Shown: positions 40,483 to 52,701, numbered from the stretch's first letter. The stretch: DNA of 64,000 bases from Dickeya chrysanthemi NCPPB 402 (GCF_000406105.1 NZ_CM001974.1:3464386-3528385), one strand, 5' to 3'. A program made the numbers and translations. The notes: generated from the letters alone by a model not told the origin.

Positions 40483-43194
40483 ATGCTGTTTATTCGACTC
40501 ACAAGACACCTGTTCTCGCAACTTGGTCGTCATTTGCCGCGCCGCTTGTTCCAGCGCGACCTGATGCCAGACGGCAAATTGAACATCAATCAGGCCATGA
40601 CCGAGGCGATGACGGCACGTTGCCTGCATCTGGCCTATCTTGATGCAACCGCCCTGTATCAGGAATTCGCCAGCCATCCCGAAGGATTATTGCCTGATGA
40701 AGTGATGCAGGCGCGGGCGCGCCACGGCGATAACCGCATTCCCGGCGAGCAACCCCTGCCCTGGTGGCGGCACTTATGGCGTTGCTATCGCAACCCGTTC
40801 AACCTGTTGCTGACGCTGCTGGGAATGATTTCTTATGCCACGGAAGACCTGACCGCTGCGCTGGTCATCGCGCTAATGGTGCTCATTTCCACGCTGCTCA
40901 ATTTCATTCAGGAAGCGCGTTCCGGTAAAGCGGCCGATGCGTTAAAAGCAATGGTCAGCAATAAGGTGACGGTACTGCGCAGCGATGCCCACAACGGTTA
41001 TAGCGACTATCAGGACATCCCGCTGGACCAACTGGTTCCGGGCGATATCGTTAAACTGGCGGCAGGCGATATGATCCCAGCCGATCTGCGCATTTTACAG
41101 GCTCGCGACTTGTTCATCAGTCAGGCGTCGCTGACCGGCGAATCGCTGCCGGTGGAAAAAGTCGCGAACAGCCGCCAGAGCGAGCCGGCAACCACACTGG
41201 AATGCGACACGCTCTGCTTTATGGGCACCAACGTGGTCAGCGGCACCGCACTGGCAATGGTGATAGCCACCGGCCGCCACACCTGGTTTGGTCAACTGGC
41301 CGGCCGGGTAGCGCAAAACCCCAGTGAAATAAATGCCTTCCAGCAAGGTATCAGCCGCGTAAGCTGGTTACTTATTCGCTTTATGCTGGTAATGACGCCG
41401 ATCGTCCTGTTCATCAACGGCTACACCAAAGGTGACTGGTGGGAAGCCGCACTGTTCGCGTTGTCGGTCGCCGTCGGTCTGACGCCGGAAATGCTGCCGA
41501 TGATCGTCACCTCGACGCTGGCGAAAGGCGCGGTCAAACTGTCGCGCCAGAAAGTGATCGTCAAACGCTTAGATGCCATCCAGAATTTCGGCGCGATGGA
41601 TATCCTGTGTACCGACAAAACCGGCACGTTGACGCAGGACAAAATCGTACTGGAATGCCATACCGATGCATTTGGTCATACCAGCCAGCGAGTGCTGCGC
41701 CGCGCCTGGCTAAACAGCGCCTACCAGACCGGGTTGCGCAATCTGCTGGATCAGGCGGTATTGGCAGGTATCCCATACCAGGAACAACAAGCCGAGCTGT
41801 CGCGCTGGCGAAAAGTGGACGAAATCCCGTTTGATTTTGAACGCCGCCGTATGTCGGTCGTGGTGGCGGAAAACAACCATGAACACCTGTTAATCTGCAA
41901 AGGCGCGCTGGAAGAAATCCTCAGCGCCAGCGCTCAGGTGCGCCATGCTGAACAATTGCTACCGCTGGACGCCGCCTTACTCTCGCATATCCGTCATTTA
42001 ACGGATGATTTGAATCGTCAGGGGCTGCGCGTGGTGGCCGTCGCCAGCAAGCTCATGCCCGCCGATCGTCAGGATTACGGCCGGGTGGATGAATCCGACC
42101 TGATTCTGGAAGGCTATATCGCTTTTCTCGATCCGCCGAAAGAGAGCACCGCGCCGGCGCTAAAAGCGCTGAAGGACAACGGCGTGATGGTAAAAATCCT
42201 CACCGGCGATAGCGAACTGGTGGCGGCTAAAGTGTGCCGTGAAGTGGACATCGAACTGACCGGCGTACTGACGGGCCGCGATATCGATGCGCTAAGCGAT
42301 GAACAACTGGCGCAAGCAGCCCGCGACACTACGCTATTTGCCCGTCTCACGCCGTTACACAAGGAACGTATTGTGCGCCTGCTGCGCTCGGAAGGGCACG
42401 TGGTCGGCTTTATGGGCGACGGTATCAACGACGCGCCGGCGCTGCGAGCGGCGGATATCGGTATTTCGGTGGACTCGGCGGTGGATATCGCCCGTGAAGC
42501 GGCAGACATTATCCTGCTGGAAAAAAGCCTGATGGTGCTGGAAGAAGGCGTCATCGAAGGTCGCCGCACCTTCGTCAACATGCTGAAATACATCAAGATG
42601 ACCGCCAGTTCCAACTTCGGTAACGTCTTCAGCGTGCTGATAGCCAGCGCTTTCCTGCCGTTTCTGCCGATGTTGCCGCTGCATCTGTTGATCCAAAACC
42701 TGATGTACGATATTTCGCAGATAGCAATCCCGTTCGATAACGTGGACGACGATCAGGTCAAAAAACCACAGCACTGGAATGCCGGCGATATCGGTCGCTT
42801 CATGGTATTTTTCGGTCCGATCAGCTCTATTTTCGATGTGCTGACCTTCTCGCTGATGTGGTGGTTATTCCACGCAAATACAGCAGAGGCACAAACCTTG
42901 TTCCAGTCCGGCTGGTTTATTGAAGGGCTCCTCTCACAGACGCTCATTGTGCATATGATCCGTACCCGACGTATCCCGTTTATCCAGAGCCGTCCATCCT
43001 GGCCGGTGATGGCGATGACGCTATTAATCATGGCGACAGGCATTGGTCTGGTGTTCTCGCCGCTGGCGGGTTTCCTGCAACTACAGGCGCTCCCGCTAAG
43101 TTATTTCCCGTGGCTACTGGCGATTCTGAGCGGTTATCTGCTGCTTACTCAGGCCATGAAAGACTTCTTCGCCCGTCGCTACGGCTGGCAATAA
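40483..43194 (+). CDS. mgtA: P-type Mg2+-importing ATPase (MgtA type)
   Basis: Inner-membrane P3-type ATPase of 903 residues (E. coli MgtA 898) that imports Mg2+ when it is scarce. Phosphorylated Asp378 lies in CTDKTGTLTQDK, the actuator loop is LTGESLPVEK, and the hinge GDGINDAPALRAADIG is intact; ten helices are expected. The Met at 40483 follows GGGAG with good spacing; the 19-codon extension upstream is unlikely. A PhoP-type promoter and MgtL-like leader precede it. It lies between nrdR and yajI, not its place in E. coli. Confidence 0.95.
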   Translation: MLFIRLTRHLFSQLGRHLPRRLFQRDLMPDGKLNINQAMTEAMTARCLHLAYLDATALYQEFASHPEGLLPDEVMQARARHGDNRIPGEQPLPWWRHLWRCYRNPFNLLLTLLGMISYATEDLTAALVIALMVLISTLLNFIQEARSGKAADALKAMVSNKVTVLRSDAHNGYSDYQDIPLDQLVPGDIVKLAAGDMIPADLRILQARDLFISQASLTGESLPVEKVANSRQSEPATTLECDTLCFMGTNVVSGTALAMVIATGRHTWFGQLAGRVAQNPSEINAFQQGISRVSWLLIRFMLVMTPIVLFINGYTKGDWWEAALFALSVAVGLTPEMLPMIVTSTLAKGAVKLSRQKVIVKRLDAIQNFGAMDILCTDKTGTLTQDKIVLECHTDAFGHTSQRVLRRAWLNSAYQTGLRNLLDQAVLAGIPYQEQQAELSRWRKVDEIPFDFERRRMSVVVAENNHEHLLICKGALEEILSASAQVRHAEQLLPLDAALLSHIRHLTDDLNRQGLRVVAVASKLMPADRQDYGRVDESDLILEGYIAFLDPPKESTAPALKALKDNGVMVKILTGDSELVAAKVCREVDIELTGVLTGRDIDALSDEQLAQAARDTTLFARLTPLHKERIVRLLRSEGHVVGFMGDGINDAPALRAADIGISVDSAVDIAREAADIILLEKSLMVLEEGVIEGRRTFVNMLKYIKMTASSNFGNVFSVLIASAFLPFLPMLPLHLLIQNLMYDISQIAIPFDNVDDDQVKKPQHWNAGDIGRFMVFFGPISSIFDVLTFSLMWWLFHANTAEAQTLFQSGWFIEGLLSQTLIVHMIRTRRIPFIQSRPSWPVMAMTLLIMATGIGLVFSPLAGFLQLQALPLSYFPWLLAILSGYLLLTQAMKDFFARRYGWQ

Positions 43195-43201
43195 CGATAA
43201 C

Positions 43202-43233
43202 CGATGCAGCGGTGAATAACGGCCGCTGCATCG
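43202..43233 (+). terminator. Hairpin after mgtA
   Basis: A perfect 11-bp GC-rich stem with a 10-nt loop, 8 bp after the mgtA stop. No good T-run follows, so termination may be weak. Confidence 0.6.
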
Positions 43234-43372
43234 TGACAGTTCTCTCGATTCAGCTTGTTCTGCTTATCTTTTTCCTGAAATGTCATCCACTATAAGGGAC
43301 AACGACCCGTGTCTAAACTGGCACGGATTAGCTTATGAAACGGCCCGCTACGGTCTCAGGGAGAAACAGGCC

Positions 43373-43942
43373 ATGACTGTTTACCACCGCGTTATTCCGC
43401 TGTTATCCGTCATCATGTTGCTCGCCGGATGTGCGCAACCACAAACTACCCACGTCAAAAACGAATTAGGGCAGATCAACCAGAAACTGCATGACCTCAC
43501 AGACCGGGCGATCGCTCTGGAACAGCAAAATACATTGAATGCCAATTCCACGTCTGGCGTGTATCTGTTACCCGCAGCGCGAAACCGGGCGTTGCTTGAG
43601 AGCAGCATCGGCAAGTTAAGTCTGGAAATCAGCAAAGTTGAACCGGAAGCTAACGGCACTCGCGCATTGCTGACTATTCGCACCATGAACACGCTGGCCT
43701 TACCCGCTTTTCGGGCAACACTTGACTGGGGGGCGCTTGACCCGGTCAGCGGCAAGCCATTGACCGGCGATATGCAGACACAGGTGATCACGTTCTCGCC
43801 GGCTTTGACGCCGGTTTCAGAAACGACGATAGAAATACGACTTTCCGGCCTGACGCCCGAACAGTTGGGTTTTGTGCGTATGCATGATGTGATGGCGGAG
43901 CCTGAACCGCGCCACAGCGCTCCGAATCCGTCCGCCCCCTAA
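43373..43942 (+). CDS. yajI: DUF3251 lipoprotein YajI
   Basis: Lipoprotein of 189 residues (E. coli about 179). The lipobox LLAGC puts the lipid on Cys20, followed by a predicted short coiled coil (ELGQINQKLHDLTDRAIALEQ region, about 30-50). The rest is the DUF3251 domain, rich in beta structure. Function unknown. The Met at 43373 fits the signal peptide; a 31-codon upstream open frame is rejected. It converges on secF. Confidence 0.88.
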   Translation: MTVYHRVIPLLSVIMLLAGCAQPQTTHVKNELGQINQKLHDLTDRAIALEQQNTLNANSTSGVYLLPAARNRALLESSIGKLSLEISKVEPEANGTRALLTIRTMNTLALPAFRATLDWGALDPVSGKPLTGDMQTQVITFSPALTPVSETTIEIRLSGLTPEQLGFVRMHDVMAEPEPRHSAPNPSAP

Positions 43943-44010
43943 AGCAGCGCCAGCATTTATTCTCTATTCACGAACAATCACCACCTCCCGGAGCGGTGGT
44001 TTAGGGCTGA

Positions 44011-44044
44011 TAAAAAAACCCTGCCGGTTGGCAGGGTTTTGATT
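44011..44044. terminator. Bidirectional terminator yajI/secF
   Basis: An 11-bp stem with GGTT loop (44015-44025, 44030-44040), A-run before and T-run after, between convergent genes. A second hairpin lies at 43980-44000. Confidence 0.9.
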
Positions 44045-44067
44045 GCACCATCAGCATTCAAAGAAGG

Positions 44068-45039
44068 TTACGGCAGCAATGACGGCTGGTCCGCACCCTC
44101 TTTTTCCACTTTCTGCACCAACATGTGCTCGCGTTTCATACCCAACTTGAGCGCCAGTGCGGAAGCGACATAAATAGAAGACACCGTACCGATAGCCACA
44201 CCAATCAACATTGTCAACGAGAACCCTTTCAACATTGCACCGCCGAACAGGTACAACATCAGGATCACCACCAACGTCGTTCCCGATGTGATCAAGGTTC
44301 GGTGCAACGTTTGGGTCAACGACACGTTGAAAATTTCGTAAGGCGTTCCACGGCGGATCTTGCGGAAGTTTTCACGAATACGGTCAGACACCACAATGCT
44401 ATCGTTCAGCGAATAACCGATGACCGACATCAGCGACGCCACAATCGTCAGGTCGATTTCAATATCGAACAACGACAGTATGCCCATCGTGATGATCACG
44501 TCGTGCGCCAACGCAATCACCACCCCGGCAGCCAGACGCCATTCGAAACGAAAGCCGACGTAGACCAGAATACTGATTAACGCCGCCATCAACGCCATGG
44601 CGCCATTCTGCGCCAGATCAGCCCCTACGCTCGGCCCAACGAATTCAATGCGCTTAATCGCTGCATTCTGACTGGTTGATTCGTTGATCACGTTAACTAC
44701 TTTGCTGCCGAGAGCCTGACCGCCGGACTCATCGTGAGCAGGCGGCATACGTACCATAATGTCGCGGCTGCTGCCGAAGTTCTGTACCAGCGGATCCGCA
44801 AAACCGGCTTTCTGCAGCGCTTCACGCATCTGCTCCAGATCCACGGATTTTTCCAGCGAAATCTCGATAACCGTACCACCGGTGAAATCCAGCCCCCAGT
44901 TGAAACCACGCACGCCCATCACGGCGATAGACAGGATCAACAACAAACCGGACAAACCGAAAGCCCAGTAGTCCCAGCGCATAAAGTCATAAACTTTACG
45001 GCCGTAGTTCAATTGTTCAACAGTATATTCCTGTGCCAC
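44068..45039 (-). CDS. secF: Protein translocase subunit SecF
   Basis: Inner-membrane partner of SecD that uses proton motive force to pull proteins through SecYEG; 323 residues, as in E. coli. It has six membrane helices with a periplasmic domain between the first two, the conserved GLDFTGGT near the N-terminus and [19 protein letters not shown] in the RND-type core. It lies 10 bp after secD, last in yajC-secD-secF. Confidence 0.98.
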   Translation of the reverse strand: MAQEYTVEQLNYGRKVYDFMRWDYWAFGLSGLLLILSIAVMGVRGFNWGLDFTGGTVIEISLEKSVDLEQMREALQKAGFADPLVQNFGSSRDIMVRMPPAHDESGGQALGSKVVNVINESTSQNAAIKRIEFVGPSVGADLAQNGAMALMAALISILVYVGFRFEWRLAAGVVIALAHDVIITMGILSLFDIEIDLTIVASLMSVIGYSLNDSIVVSDRIRENFRKIRRGTPYEIFNVSLTQTLHRTLITSGTTLVVILMLYLFGGAMLKGFSLTMLIGVAIGTVSSIYVASALALKLGMKREHMLVQKVEKEGADQPSLLP

Positions 45040-45049
45040 AACGCACTCC

Positions 45050-46897
45050 TCAGATAGACAGCTTTTTAATGCGTTTGCCGCCGTACAACAGGTTTACGAT
45101 GGCACGGGTCCCAACGATCGCGGTAAACATGGATGTCGCCACGCCAATCCCGGTCGTAATCGCAAATCCTTTGATCGAGCCGGTACCGACCGCATACAGG
45201 ATAATGACCTTAATCAGCGTCGTAACGTTGGCATCGAAGATGGAACTGAATGCGCCGCGATAGCCTTCGTCAATCGCCTGCTGAACGGATCGTCCGTTGC
45301 TGAGTTCCTCTTTGATACGCTCGTTAATCAGTACGTTAGCGTCCACTGCTACAGCCAGGGTTAACACGATACCCGCAATCCCCGGCATGGTCAGGGTGGC
45401 CCCCGGCAGCAACGACATCACCCCGACAACCAACACCAGGTTCAACAACAGTGCCGATGTCGCAATCATGCCGAACTTCTTGTAGAAGAAGATCATGAAC
45501 AGAATCGACACCGCCAAGCCAGCCAGACAGGCTTCCAGACCTTGGGTAATGTTTTGCATCCCCAGCGTCGGTCCGATGGTACGCTCTTCCACAATCTGAA
45601 TCGGCGCTATCAGCGCACCGGCACGCAGCAGCAGCGACAGTTGGCGAGCTTCGTTCGGATTGTTGATGCCGGTAATGCGGAAGCTATTACCCAGAGGAGA
45701 CTGGATCGTGGCGACGTTAATCACCTCTTCCTGTTTTTCCAGAATGGCGCGACCATTAGCGTCTTTTTTACCGCTGTCCTTGTACTCCACAAACAGGGTC
45801 GCCATCGGCTTACCGACGTTGCCCTTGGTGAAATTTAACATCAGGTTGCCGCCGGCACTGTCCAGCGAGATATTCACCTGTGGGCGATTGTACTCATCAT
45901 TGCCGGACGTCGAGTCGGTAATGTGGTCGCCGGTCAGAATCACACGCTTGAACAGCGCTATCGGGCCGCCATCACGCATATTCATAACTTCGGTATCGCC
46001 CGGTACACGCCCGTTGCTCAGCGCGACAGGGTCGACATTGCTGTTCACCAGACGAAACTCCAGCGTAGCCGTCGCGCCCAGAATTTCTTTGGCGCGCGCC
46101 GTGTCCTGAATCCCCGGCAATTCAACCACGATACGGTCGGCACCCTGGCGTTGTACCAACGGTTCGGCGACGCCGAGCTGGTTAACACGATTGCGCAGGA
46201 TATTGATGTTCTGCTGCACTGCATATTCACGGGCTTCGCGCAAACGAACATCGCTCATAACCGCACGCAGCGTGTCGTTGCCGCCAGAGCTGATCACCAG
46301 ATCGCGATGGCGAGGGGTCAGGTAATTCACCGCGTTGTCACGCGGCTGACTGTCGCGGAACAGGATTTCCACGCCATAATTATCCGACTTGCGAACAGAA
46401 GCATACTGGATGCCTTTCTCGCGCAGCTCACTGCGCAGGGAATCCATCGTCTGCTCCTGTAACTTGCCTAATGCGGTATCCATATCCACTTCCATCAGAA
46501 AGTGAACACCGCCACGCAGGTCAAGACCCAGTTTCATCGGTTCCGCCCCCAGCATTCTCAGCCAGGTTGGCGTAGCGGGAGCCAGATTGAGCGCCACCAC
46601 ATATTTCTCGCCCAGCGCGTTCAGCAGCACTTCACGAGCATGAAGCTGTACATCCGGCGTAGAGAAGCGCGCGAGAATAGCGCCGTTTTCCAGCGCAATA
46701 GACTTACTGGCAATATTTTGTTCTTTCAAAACATTCTGGATCTGGACCAGCGTAGATTCACTGGCGGCGCTTCCTCGCGCGCCAGTGACCTGAATTGCCG
46801 GATCCTCACCATACAGGTTAGGAAGTGCGTAGAGCAGACCGACGACGATCGTCACGATCAGCATCAGGTACTTCCACAGAGGATAGCGGTTTAACAC
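45050..46897 (-). CDS. secD: Protein translocase subunit SecD
   Basis: Inner-membrane RND-family translocase motor of 615 residues, as in E. coli. One N-terminal helix, a large periplasmic P1 domain with [15 protein letters not shown], then five C-terminal helices containing [15 protein letters not shown]. Together with SecF and YajC it completes protein export. The order yajC-secD-secF is canonical. Confidence 0.98.
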   Translation of the reverse strand: MLNRYPLWKYLMLIVTIVVGLLYALPNLYGEDPAIQVTGARGSAASESTLVQIQNVLKEQNIASKSIALENGAILARFSTPDVQLHAREVLLNALGEKYVVALNLAPATPTWLRMLGAEPMKLGLDLRGGVHFLMEVDMDTALGKLQEQTMDSLRSELREKGIQYASVRKSDNYGVEILFRDSQPRDNAVNYLTPRHRDLVISSGGNDTLRAVMSDVRLREAREYAVQQNINILRNRVNQLGVAEPLVQRQGADRIVVELPGIQDTARAKEILGATATLEFRLVNSNVDPVALSNGRVPGDTEVMNMRDGGPIALFKRVILTGDHITDSTSGNDEYNRPQVNISLDSAGGNLMLNFTKGNVGKPMATLFVEYKDSGKKDANGRAILEKQEEVINVATIQSPLGNSFRITGINNPNEARQLSLLLRAGALIAPIQIVEERTIGPTLGMQNITQGLEACLAGLAVSILFMIFFYKKFGMIATSALLLNLVLVVGVMSLLPGATLTMPGIAGIVLTLAVAVDANVLINERIKEELSNGRSVQQAIDEGYRGAFSSIFDANVTTLIKVIILYAVGTGSIKGFAITTGIGVATSMFTAIVGTRAIVNLLYGGKRIKKLSI

Positions 46898-46925
46898 GGT
46901 AGTTCCCTTCGGGAAAGTCGAAAAA

Positions 46926-47261
46926 TTACAGGGCCTTCATGGTACCCTTCGGCAGTACGGACGTCACGTAGTCACGCTTGATCACGACTTCATTGGTATC
47001 ATTCAGGGCAATGGTGATAAATCCGTTATCAGCCACTTTGGTCACGCGACCTACCAGGCCGCCGTTAGTCAACACTTCGTCGCCTTTGCTGATCGAATCC
47101 ATCAATTTCTTGTGTTCTTTGGCACGTTTTTGCTGAGGGCGCAGGATCATGAAATAAAAAATCAGACCGAACACGGCCAGCATAATCACCAGAGAGTACG
47201 GGCTTCCTTGAGCCGGAGCACCTGCGGTTGCTGCCACAGCGTCGGAAATGAAAAAACTCAT
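46926..47261 (-). CDS. yajC: Sec translocon accessory protein YajC
   Basis: Small inner-membrane protein of 111 residues (E. coli 110) associated with SecDF. One N-terminal membrane helix (about 21-42) precedes a basic stretch [11 protein letters not shown] and a cytoplasmic domain with [17 protein letters not shown]. The start at 47261 gives [10 protein letters not shown]; an 8-codon upstream extension is less likely. It lies 28 bp before secD and 66 bp after tgt. Confidence 0.97.
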   Translation of the reverse strand: MSFFISDAVAATAGAPAQGSPYSLVIMLAVFGLIFYFMILRPQQKRAKEHKKLMDSISKGDEVLTNGGLVGRVTKVADNGFITIALNDTNEVVIKRDYVTSVLPKGTMKAL

Positions 47262-47327
47262 GTAAATGTCCTCTTTAGTTATCAAAACAACAGTTATCTA
47301 TAAAACGTTCATGCCACGCAAACGTGC

Positions 47328-48491
<1,164 letters not shown>

Positions 48492-48580
48492 TTAACCTCC
48501 AGCATCAGAAAACAGTCTGATGGCGTTATTGATATACCCACAGAACCTGGCCTGCGGTATGGAAATCGGTCGGCGACGAA

Positions 48581-49648
48581 TTACCCCACCAGTTCCTGTT
48601 CCGCCGATGGATTACGGGTGATGAACATCGCATCCCCGTAACTGAAAAAGCGATACTGCTCCGCCACCGCCTGCCGGTAAGCAGCCATGGTATGGCGGTA
48701 ACCGGCAAACGCCGACACCAACATAATCAGCGTCGATTCCGGCAAATGGAAATTGGTCACCAGCGCGTCCACGACCCGGTAGTGATAGCCGGGATAGATA
48801 AAGATACGGGTATCGCCGAAAAACGGTGCGAGACTCTCCCCTGCGCTGGCCTGAGCCGCACTTTCCAGCGAGCGCACCGACGTGGTGCCGACGGCAATAA
48901 CGCGATTGCCGCGCGCCTTACAGGCCAACACGGCATCCACCACCGCTTGCGGCACCTCGGCATATTCGGCATGCATCATATGGTCTTCGATGGACTCCAC
49001 CCGCACCGGCTGAAATGTACCGGCGCCGACATGCAGGGTAACGAAGGCCATTTCCACGCCTTTTTCCTTCAGTGCCGCCAGTAACGGCTCGTCAAAGTGC
49101 AAACCGGCGGTCGGCGCCGCCACCGCTCCCGGACGCTGGCTATATACCGTCTGGTACAGTTCGCGGTCCGCCGCCTCATCCGGACGGTCGATATAGGGTG
49201 GCAGCGGCATATGCCCGATGTCATTGAGAATGGTCAACACATCGCGCGTATCGTCAAACTGAATTTCAAACAAGGCGTCATGACGCGCCAGCATGGTGGC
49301 TTTCACGCTCTCATCTTCACCGAGCAACAGCGCAGTACCCGGTTTCGGCGCCTTGGAAGCGCGGACATGCGCCAATACGCGCTTATCATCCAGCATGCGC
49401 TCGACCAATACTTCCAGCTTGCCGCCGCTGGCCTTGCGGCCAAACAGACGAGCGGGAATAACACGAGTATTGTTAAATACCAGCAGATCGCCCGGCTGTA
49501 ATTTATCGAGCAGATCGGTAAAGACGCCGTGCGCGATTGCGCCTGTCGGGCCATCCAGCGACAACAGACGGCAACCGCTGCGTTTTGCCTGCGGATAGCG
49601 GGCAATCAGAGATTCAGGCAACTCAAACGAAAAATCGGCAACACGCAT
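48581..49648 (-). CDS. queA: S-adenosylmethionine:tRNA ribosyltransferase-isomerase
   Basis: Adds the epoxycyclopentanediol precursor from SAM to preQ1 in tRNA, the step after Tgt; 355 residues (E. coli 356). Conserved [34 protein letters not shown] and [11 protein letters not shown] segments are intact. I use the Met at 49648 ([16 protein letters not shown]); a Met two codons upstream is possible. First of queA-tgt-yajC-secDF and divergent from acpH. Confidence 0.96.
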   Translation of the reverse strand: MRVADFSFELPESLIARYPQAKRSGCRLLSLDGPTGAIAHGVFTDLLDKLQPGDLLVFNNTRVIPARLFGRKASGGKLEVLVERMLDDKRVLAHVRASKAPKPGTALLLGEDESVKATMLARHDALFEIQFDDTRDVLTILNDIGHMPLPPYIDRPDEAADRELYQTVYSQRPGAVAAPTAGLHFDEPLLAALKEKGVEMAFVTLHVGAGTFQPVRVESIEDHMMHAEYAEVPQAVVDAVLACKARGNRVIAVGTTSVRSLESAAQASAGESLAPFFGDTRIFIYPGYHYRVVDALVTNFHLPESTLIMLVSAFAGYRHTMAAYRQAVAEQYRFFSYGDAMFITRNPSAEQELVG

Positions 49649-49807
49649 GACCATTCACTTAATTTTCGGCACAGTGGAACAAAAGAAGCGGCCTAGTCTA
49701 GAGCCCGTCGGGAGCGGCTGCAAGAAATAAGCGGGACTGCTCGTCGCCTTCCTCTATACTTGCGCATTATTAATGCCTTTTCGCTTTTCCGGGAGCGCAT
49801 CGACCCC

Positions 49808-50413
49808 ATGAATTTTCTCGCACATCTGCATCTCGCCACGCTGGCACAAAGCTCGTTGACCGGAAACCTGATGGCGGATTTCGTGCGCGGTAACCCTGAC
49901 ACACTTTATCCGGCGGAAATGGTGGCAGGCATCCGTCTGCACCGCCGCATAGACGCCTTGACCGACAGCCTGCCGGAAGTACGCACCGCCTGTCGCCATT
50001 TCAGTGCCGACTATCGCCGCGTCGCGCCAATCGCGCTGGATGTGCTGTGGGACCATTTTCTGGCGCGCCACTGGTCGGAACTGGAGCCCACAACATCGTT
50101 GACGCATTTCGTCAACGACGCCGAACGACAAATAGCGCCCCACCTGCCTGATACCCCGGAGCGCTTTCGCAACCTGAATCATTACCTGTGGCCTGAACGC
50201 TGGCTGGAGCGTTACGCCGAACTGCCGTTCATCGCCGACGTACTGCACCGCATGTCGGTGCGCCGGCCGAAGCTGGCGGCGCTTTCCGGTTCTTTCGGCG
50301 ACATTGAACGCGGCTACCATCAATTTGAAACATTATTCTGGCAGTTCTATCCTCGTATGATGCATCTGGCAAAAACAGGTCAGCTTGATGGCCCGGCTGA
50401 CGCCGCACGGTAA
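49808..50413 (+). CDS. acpH: Acyl carrier protein phosphodiesterase
   Basis: Removes the phosphopantetheine arm from acyl carrier protein; 201 residues (E. coli AcpH 193). The HD-like fold keeps [10 protein letters not shown] at the N-terminus, [10 protein letters not shown] with the catalytic Asp, [12 protein letters not shown], and [13 protein letters not shown]. The start at 49808 matches the family and a 16-codon upstream extension is rejected. Divergent from queA, as in E. coli. Confidence 0.95.
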   Translation: MNFLAHLHLATLAQSSLTGNLMADFVRGNPDTLYPAEMVAGIRLHRRIDALTDSLPEVRTACRHFSADYRRVAPIALDVLWDHFLARHWSELEPTTSLTHFVNDAERQIAPHLPDTPERFRNLNHYLWPERWLERYAELPFIADVLHRMSVRRPKLAALSGSFGDIERGYHQFETLFWQFYPRMMHLAKTGQLDGPADAAR

Positions 50414-50473
50414 CATGAGGAACAGCACGCCAGGCTGTTCATCTGTCAGTGAAAAGAATTATCAATTGATTCG

Positions 50474-50539
50474 ATAGACAAAGGCTATCTTATTGATTGG
50501 TCGCTTTCACTTTATTCACCGGCAGGCTGTACCTATACT
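50474..50539 (+). promoter_or_regulatory. OxyR-like operator and promoter of the peroxiredoxin gene
   Basis: ATAG-N7-CTAT-N7-ATTG-N7-TCAC (50474-50510) follows the OxyR tetrad spacing, with the first two tetrads perfect. It ends exactly at a weak -35 TTTATT (50511-50516), followed after 17 bp by TATACT (50534-50539). OxyR normally contacts RNA polymerase from this position. Confidence 0.65.
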
Positions 50540-50590
50540 TACGGCGTTTATTACATTCACCTATCATTAACAGTATTTACAGGAGTAATT

Positions 50591-51193
50591 ATGGTCCTGG
50601 TAACGCGTCCTGCCCCCGATTTCACCGCCGCTGCCGTGCTGGGAAGCGGGGAAATCGTTGAGAATTTCAATCTGAAAAAGCACATCAACGGTAAACCGGC
50701 TGTGATCTTCTTCTGGCCGATGGACTTCACCTTCGTGTGCCCGTCTGAGCTGATTGCGTTCGATCACCGCTATGAAGAGTTTAAAAAACGTGGCGTTGAA
50801 GTAGTTGGTGTGTCTTTTGACTCTGAGTTCGTTCACAACGCCTGGCGTAAAACCCCGATCGAAAACGGCGGTATCGGTGAAGTGAAATACGCGATGGTCG
50901 CTGACATTAAGCGTGAAATTCAGAAAGCCTACGGTATCGAACACCCGGAAGCCGGCGTAGCGCTGCGCGGCTCTTTCCTGATCGATAAAAACGGCATCGT
51001 CCGTCATCAGGTCGTGAACGATCTGCCGCTGGGTCGTAACATCGACGAAATGGTACGTATGGTTGATGCACTGCAATTCCACGAAGAGCACGGCGAAGTG
51101 TGCCCGGCTCAGTGGGAAAAAGGCAAAGCCGGTATGGGCGCCTCTCCGGACGGCGTGGCGAAATACCTGAAAGAAAACGCCAACAACCTGTAA
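50591..51193 (+). CDS. Typical 2-Cys peroxiredoxin (AhpC/Prx1 class)
   Basis: Thiol peroxidase of 200 residues that reduces H2O2 and organic or nitrogen peroxides. The peroxidatic Cys50 lies in DFTFVCPSE and the resolving Cys171 in HGEVCPAQW, with a 30-residue C-terminal tail characteristic of the Prx1 class. It is closer to eukaryote-like TsaA/thioredoxin peroxidase than to E. coli AhpC, and no ahpF follows, so thioredoxin is the likely reductant (inference). An OxyR-like site and a good AGGAG ribosome-binding site precede it. The E. coli segment lacks this gene. Confidence 0.93.
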   Translation: MVLVTRPAPDFTAAAVLGSGEIVENFNLKKHINGKPAVIFFWPMDFTFVCPSELIAFDHRYEEFKKRGVEVVGVSFDSEFVHNAWRKTPIENGGIGEVKYAMVADIKREIQKAYGIEHPEAGVALRGSFLIDKNGIVRHQVVNDLPLGRNIDEMVRMVDALQFHEEHGEVCPAQWEKGKAGMGASPDGVAKYLKENANNL

Positions 51194-51215
51194 TCAGCCC
51201 CTGATGTCAGGAACC

Positions 51216-51243
51216 AGCCAGCGGCCTCGCCGCTGGCTTTTTT
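51216..51243 (+). terminator. Rho-independent terminator of the peroxiredoxin gene
   Basis: A 9-bp stem with CCTCG loop (51216-51224, 51230-51238) followed by six T residues, 23 bp after the stop. Confidence 0.9.
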
Positions 51244-51270
51244 ATGCCCGTCATCCGTGCACCGTGCGAC

Positions 51271-52623
51271 TCAGGCACGACGCCGACGCAGCGCATAGCT
51301 TGCCAGTAGCAGCGCTATCCACACCATCCCGGCATACAGCGCTATCCGGGTATCAGGGAAATAACCGATCAGACCGATGATGAATACCAGAAAGACAATG
51401 CCGACCATCGCGGTCGCCGATCCGCCGGGTAACGGAAACGCCAGTGCTTTAGCCTGTTCGCGACTCAGTTTGCGGCGAAAGGCAATCTGTGAGCACAGAA
51501 TCATGATCCACACCCACACCGTAGCGAAGGTCGCCAGCGAGGCGATCACCAAAAACACTTTCTCCGGCATGATGTAGTTGAGATACACGGCGATCAACAG
51601 CGCCAGCACCATCACCACCACCGTCACCCAGGGGGTGCCGCGCTGTGACAGGCGGCTGAATACCTTCGGCGCATGCCCCTGCTCCGCCATGCCGTGCAGC
51701 ATGCGACCCACGCCGAACACGTCACTGTTGATGGCGGAGAGCGATGCGGTGATCACCACGAAATTCAGGATGCCGGCCGCCGCCGTAATGCCCATATGTT
51801 GGAACGTCAGTACAAACGGGCTGCCTTCGGTGCCCACCTGATTCCACGGATAAATCGACATAATCACAAATAAGGTGCCGACATAGAACACCAGAATACG
51901 CCAGGGCACCGAGTTGATGGCGCGCGGAATGGACTTGTGCGGTTCTTTGGCTTCGCCGGCGGTGATGCCGATAATTTCCACGCCGCCATAAGCGAACATC
52001 ACCATCTGCAACGACAGGATCATCCCCATCACACCATTACTGAAGAAACCGCCGTTGCTCCATAAATTATGGATACCGGTCGGCTCACCGCCGTTGCCGA
52101 TCCCCCAGACGATGATGCCAATCCCGGCCACAATCATCACCACGATGGTCGCAACCTTGAAAAACGACAGCCAGAACTCCAGCTCGCCGAAGACCTTCAC
52201 ATTCATCAGATTGATGGCGCCGATGATCAGCACCACGCTCAATACCCAGACCCAATGCGGCACCGCCGGGAACCACACGCCCATATAAATGCCGAAAGCG
52301 GTAACGTCGGCAATCGCCACGATCAGCATTTCAAAGCAATAGGTCCAACCGGTGATATAGCCGGCCAGCGGGCCGAGGTAATCGCGGGCGTAGCGGGAAA
52401 AGGAGCTGGCCTGCGGGTTGTTGACGGACATCTCCCCCAGCGCACGCATGATGATATAGGCGAACACGCCGCCGATTAGATACGCCAGCAGCACGCTGGG
52501 GCCGGCCATTTGAATGGCGCTGGCAGAACCGTAAAACAGCCCGGTGCCGATGGCCGAGCCCAGCGCGATGAAACGAATATGCCGCGTACTTAAGCCGCGC
52601 TTGAGTCTGGATTGTTGTTCCAT
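51271..52623 (-). CDS. proY: Amino-acid permease ProY
   Basis: APC-family permease of 450 residues with about twelve membrane helices, annotated in E. coli as a cryptic proline or histidine permease. It has the family N-terminal [21 protein letters not shown] and the helix-8 region, plus a basic C-terminus RRRR. It lies downstream of brnQ on the same strand, as in E. coli, but a strong hairpin separates them. The substrate cannot be told from sequence alone. Confidence 0.93.
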   Translation of the reverse strand: MEQQSRLKRGLSTRHIRFIALGSAIGTGLFYGSASAIQMAGPSVLLAYLIGGVFAYIIMRALGEMSVNNPQASSFSRYARDYLGPLAGYITGWTYCFEMLIVAIADVTAFGIYMGVWFPAVPHWVWVLSVVLIIGAINLMNVKVFGELEFWLSFFKVATIVVMIVAGIGIIVWGIGNGGEPTGIHNLWSNGGFFSNGVMGMILSLQMVMFAYGGVEIIGITAGEAKEPHKSIPRAINSVPWRILVFYVGTLFVIMSIYPWNQVGTEGSPFVLTFQHMGITAAAGILNFVVITASLSAINSDVFGVGRMLHGMAEQGHAPKVFSRLSQRGTPWVTVVVMVLALLIAVYLNYIMPEKVFLVIASLATFATVWVWIMILCSQIAFRRKLSREQAKALAFPLPGGSATAMVGIVFLVFIIGLIGYFPDTRIALYAGMVWIALLLASYALRRRRA

Positions 52624-52650
52624 AAATAAGCAACCCTGTCTTTACAAACG

Positions 52651-52677
52651 AAAAAACCACAGGCAAATGCCTGTGGT
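52651..52677 (-). terminator. Terminator/attenuator between brnQ and proY
   Basis: A perfect 9-bp stem with 4-nt loop (52656-52664, 52669-52677), followed on the - strand by six T residues. It lies only 28 bp before the proY start, so proY expression should depend on readthrough or control at this site. Confidence 0.85.
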
Positions 52678-52701
52678 GAAAAACCTTCGGCCAACCGTCA
52701 A

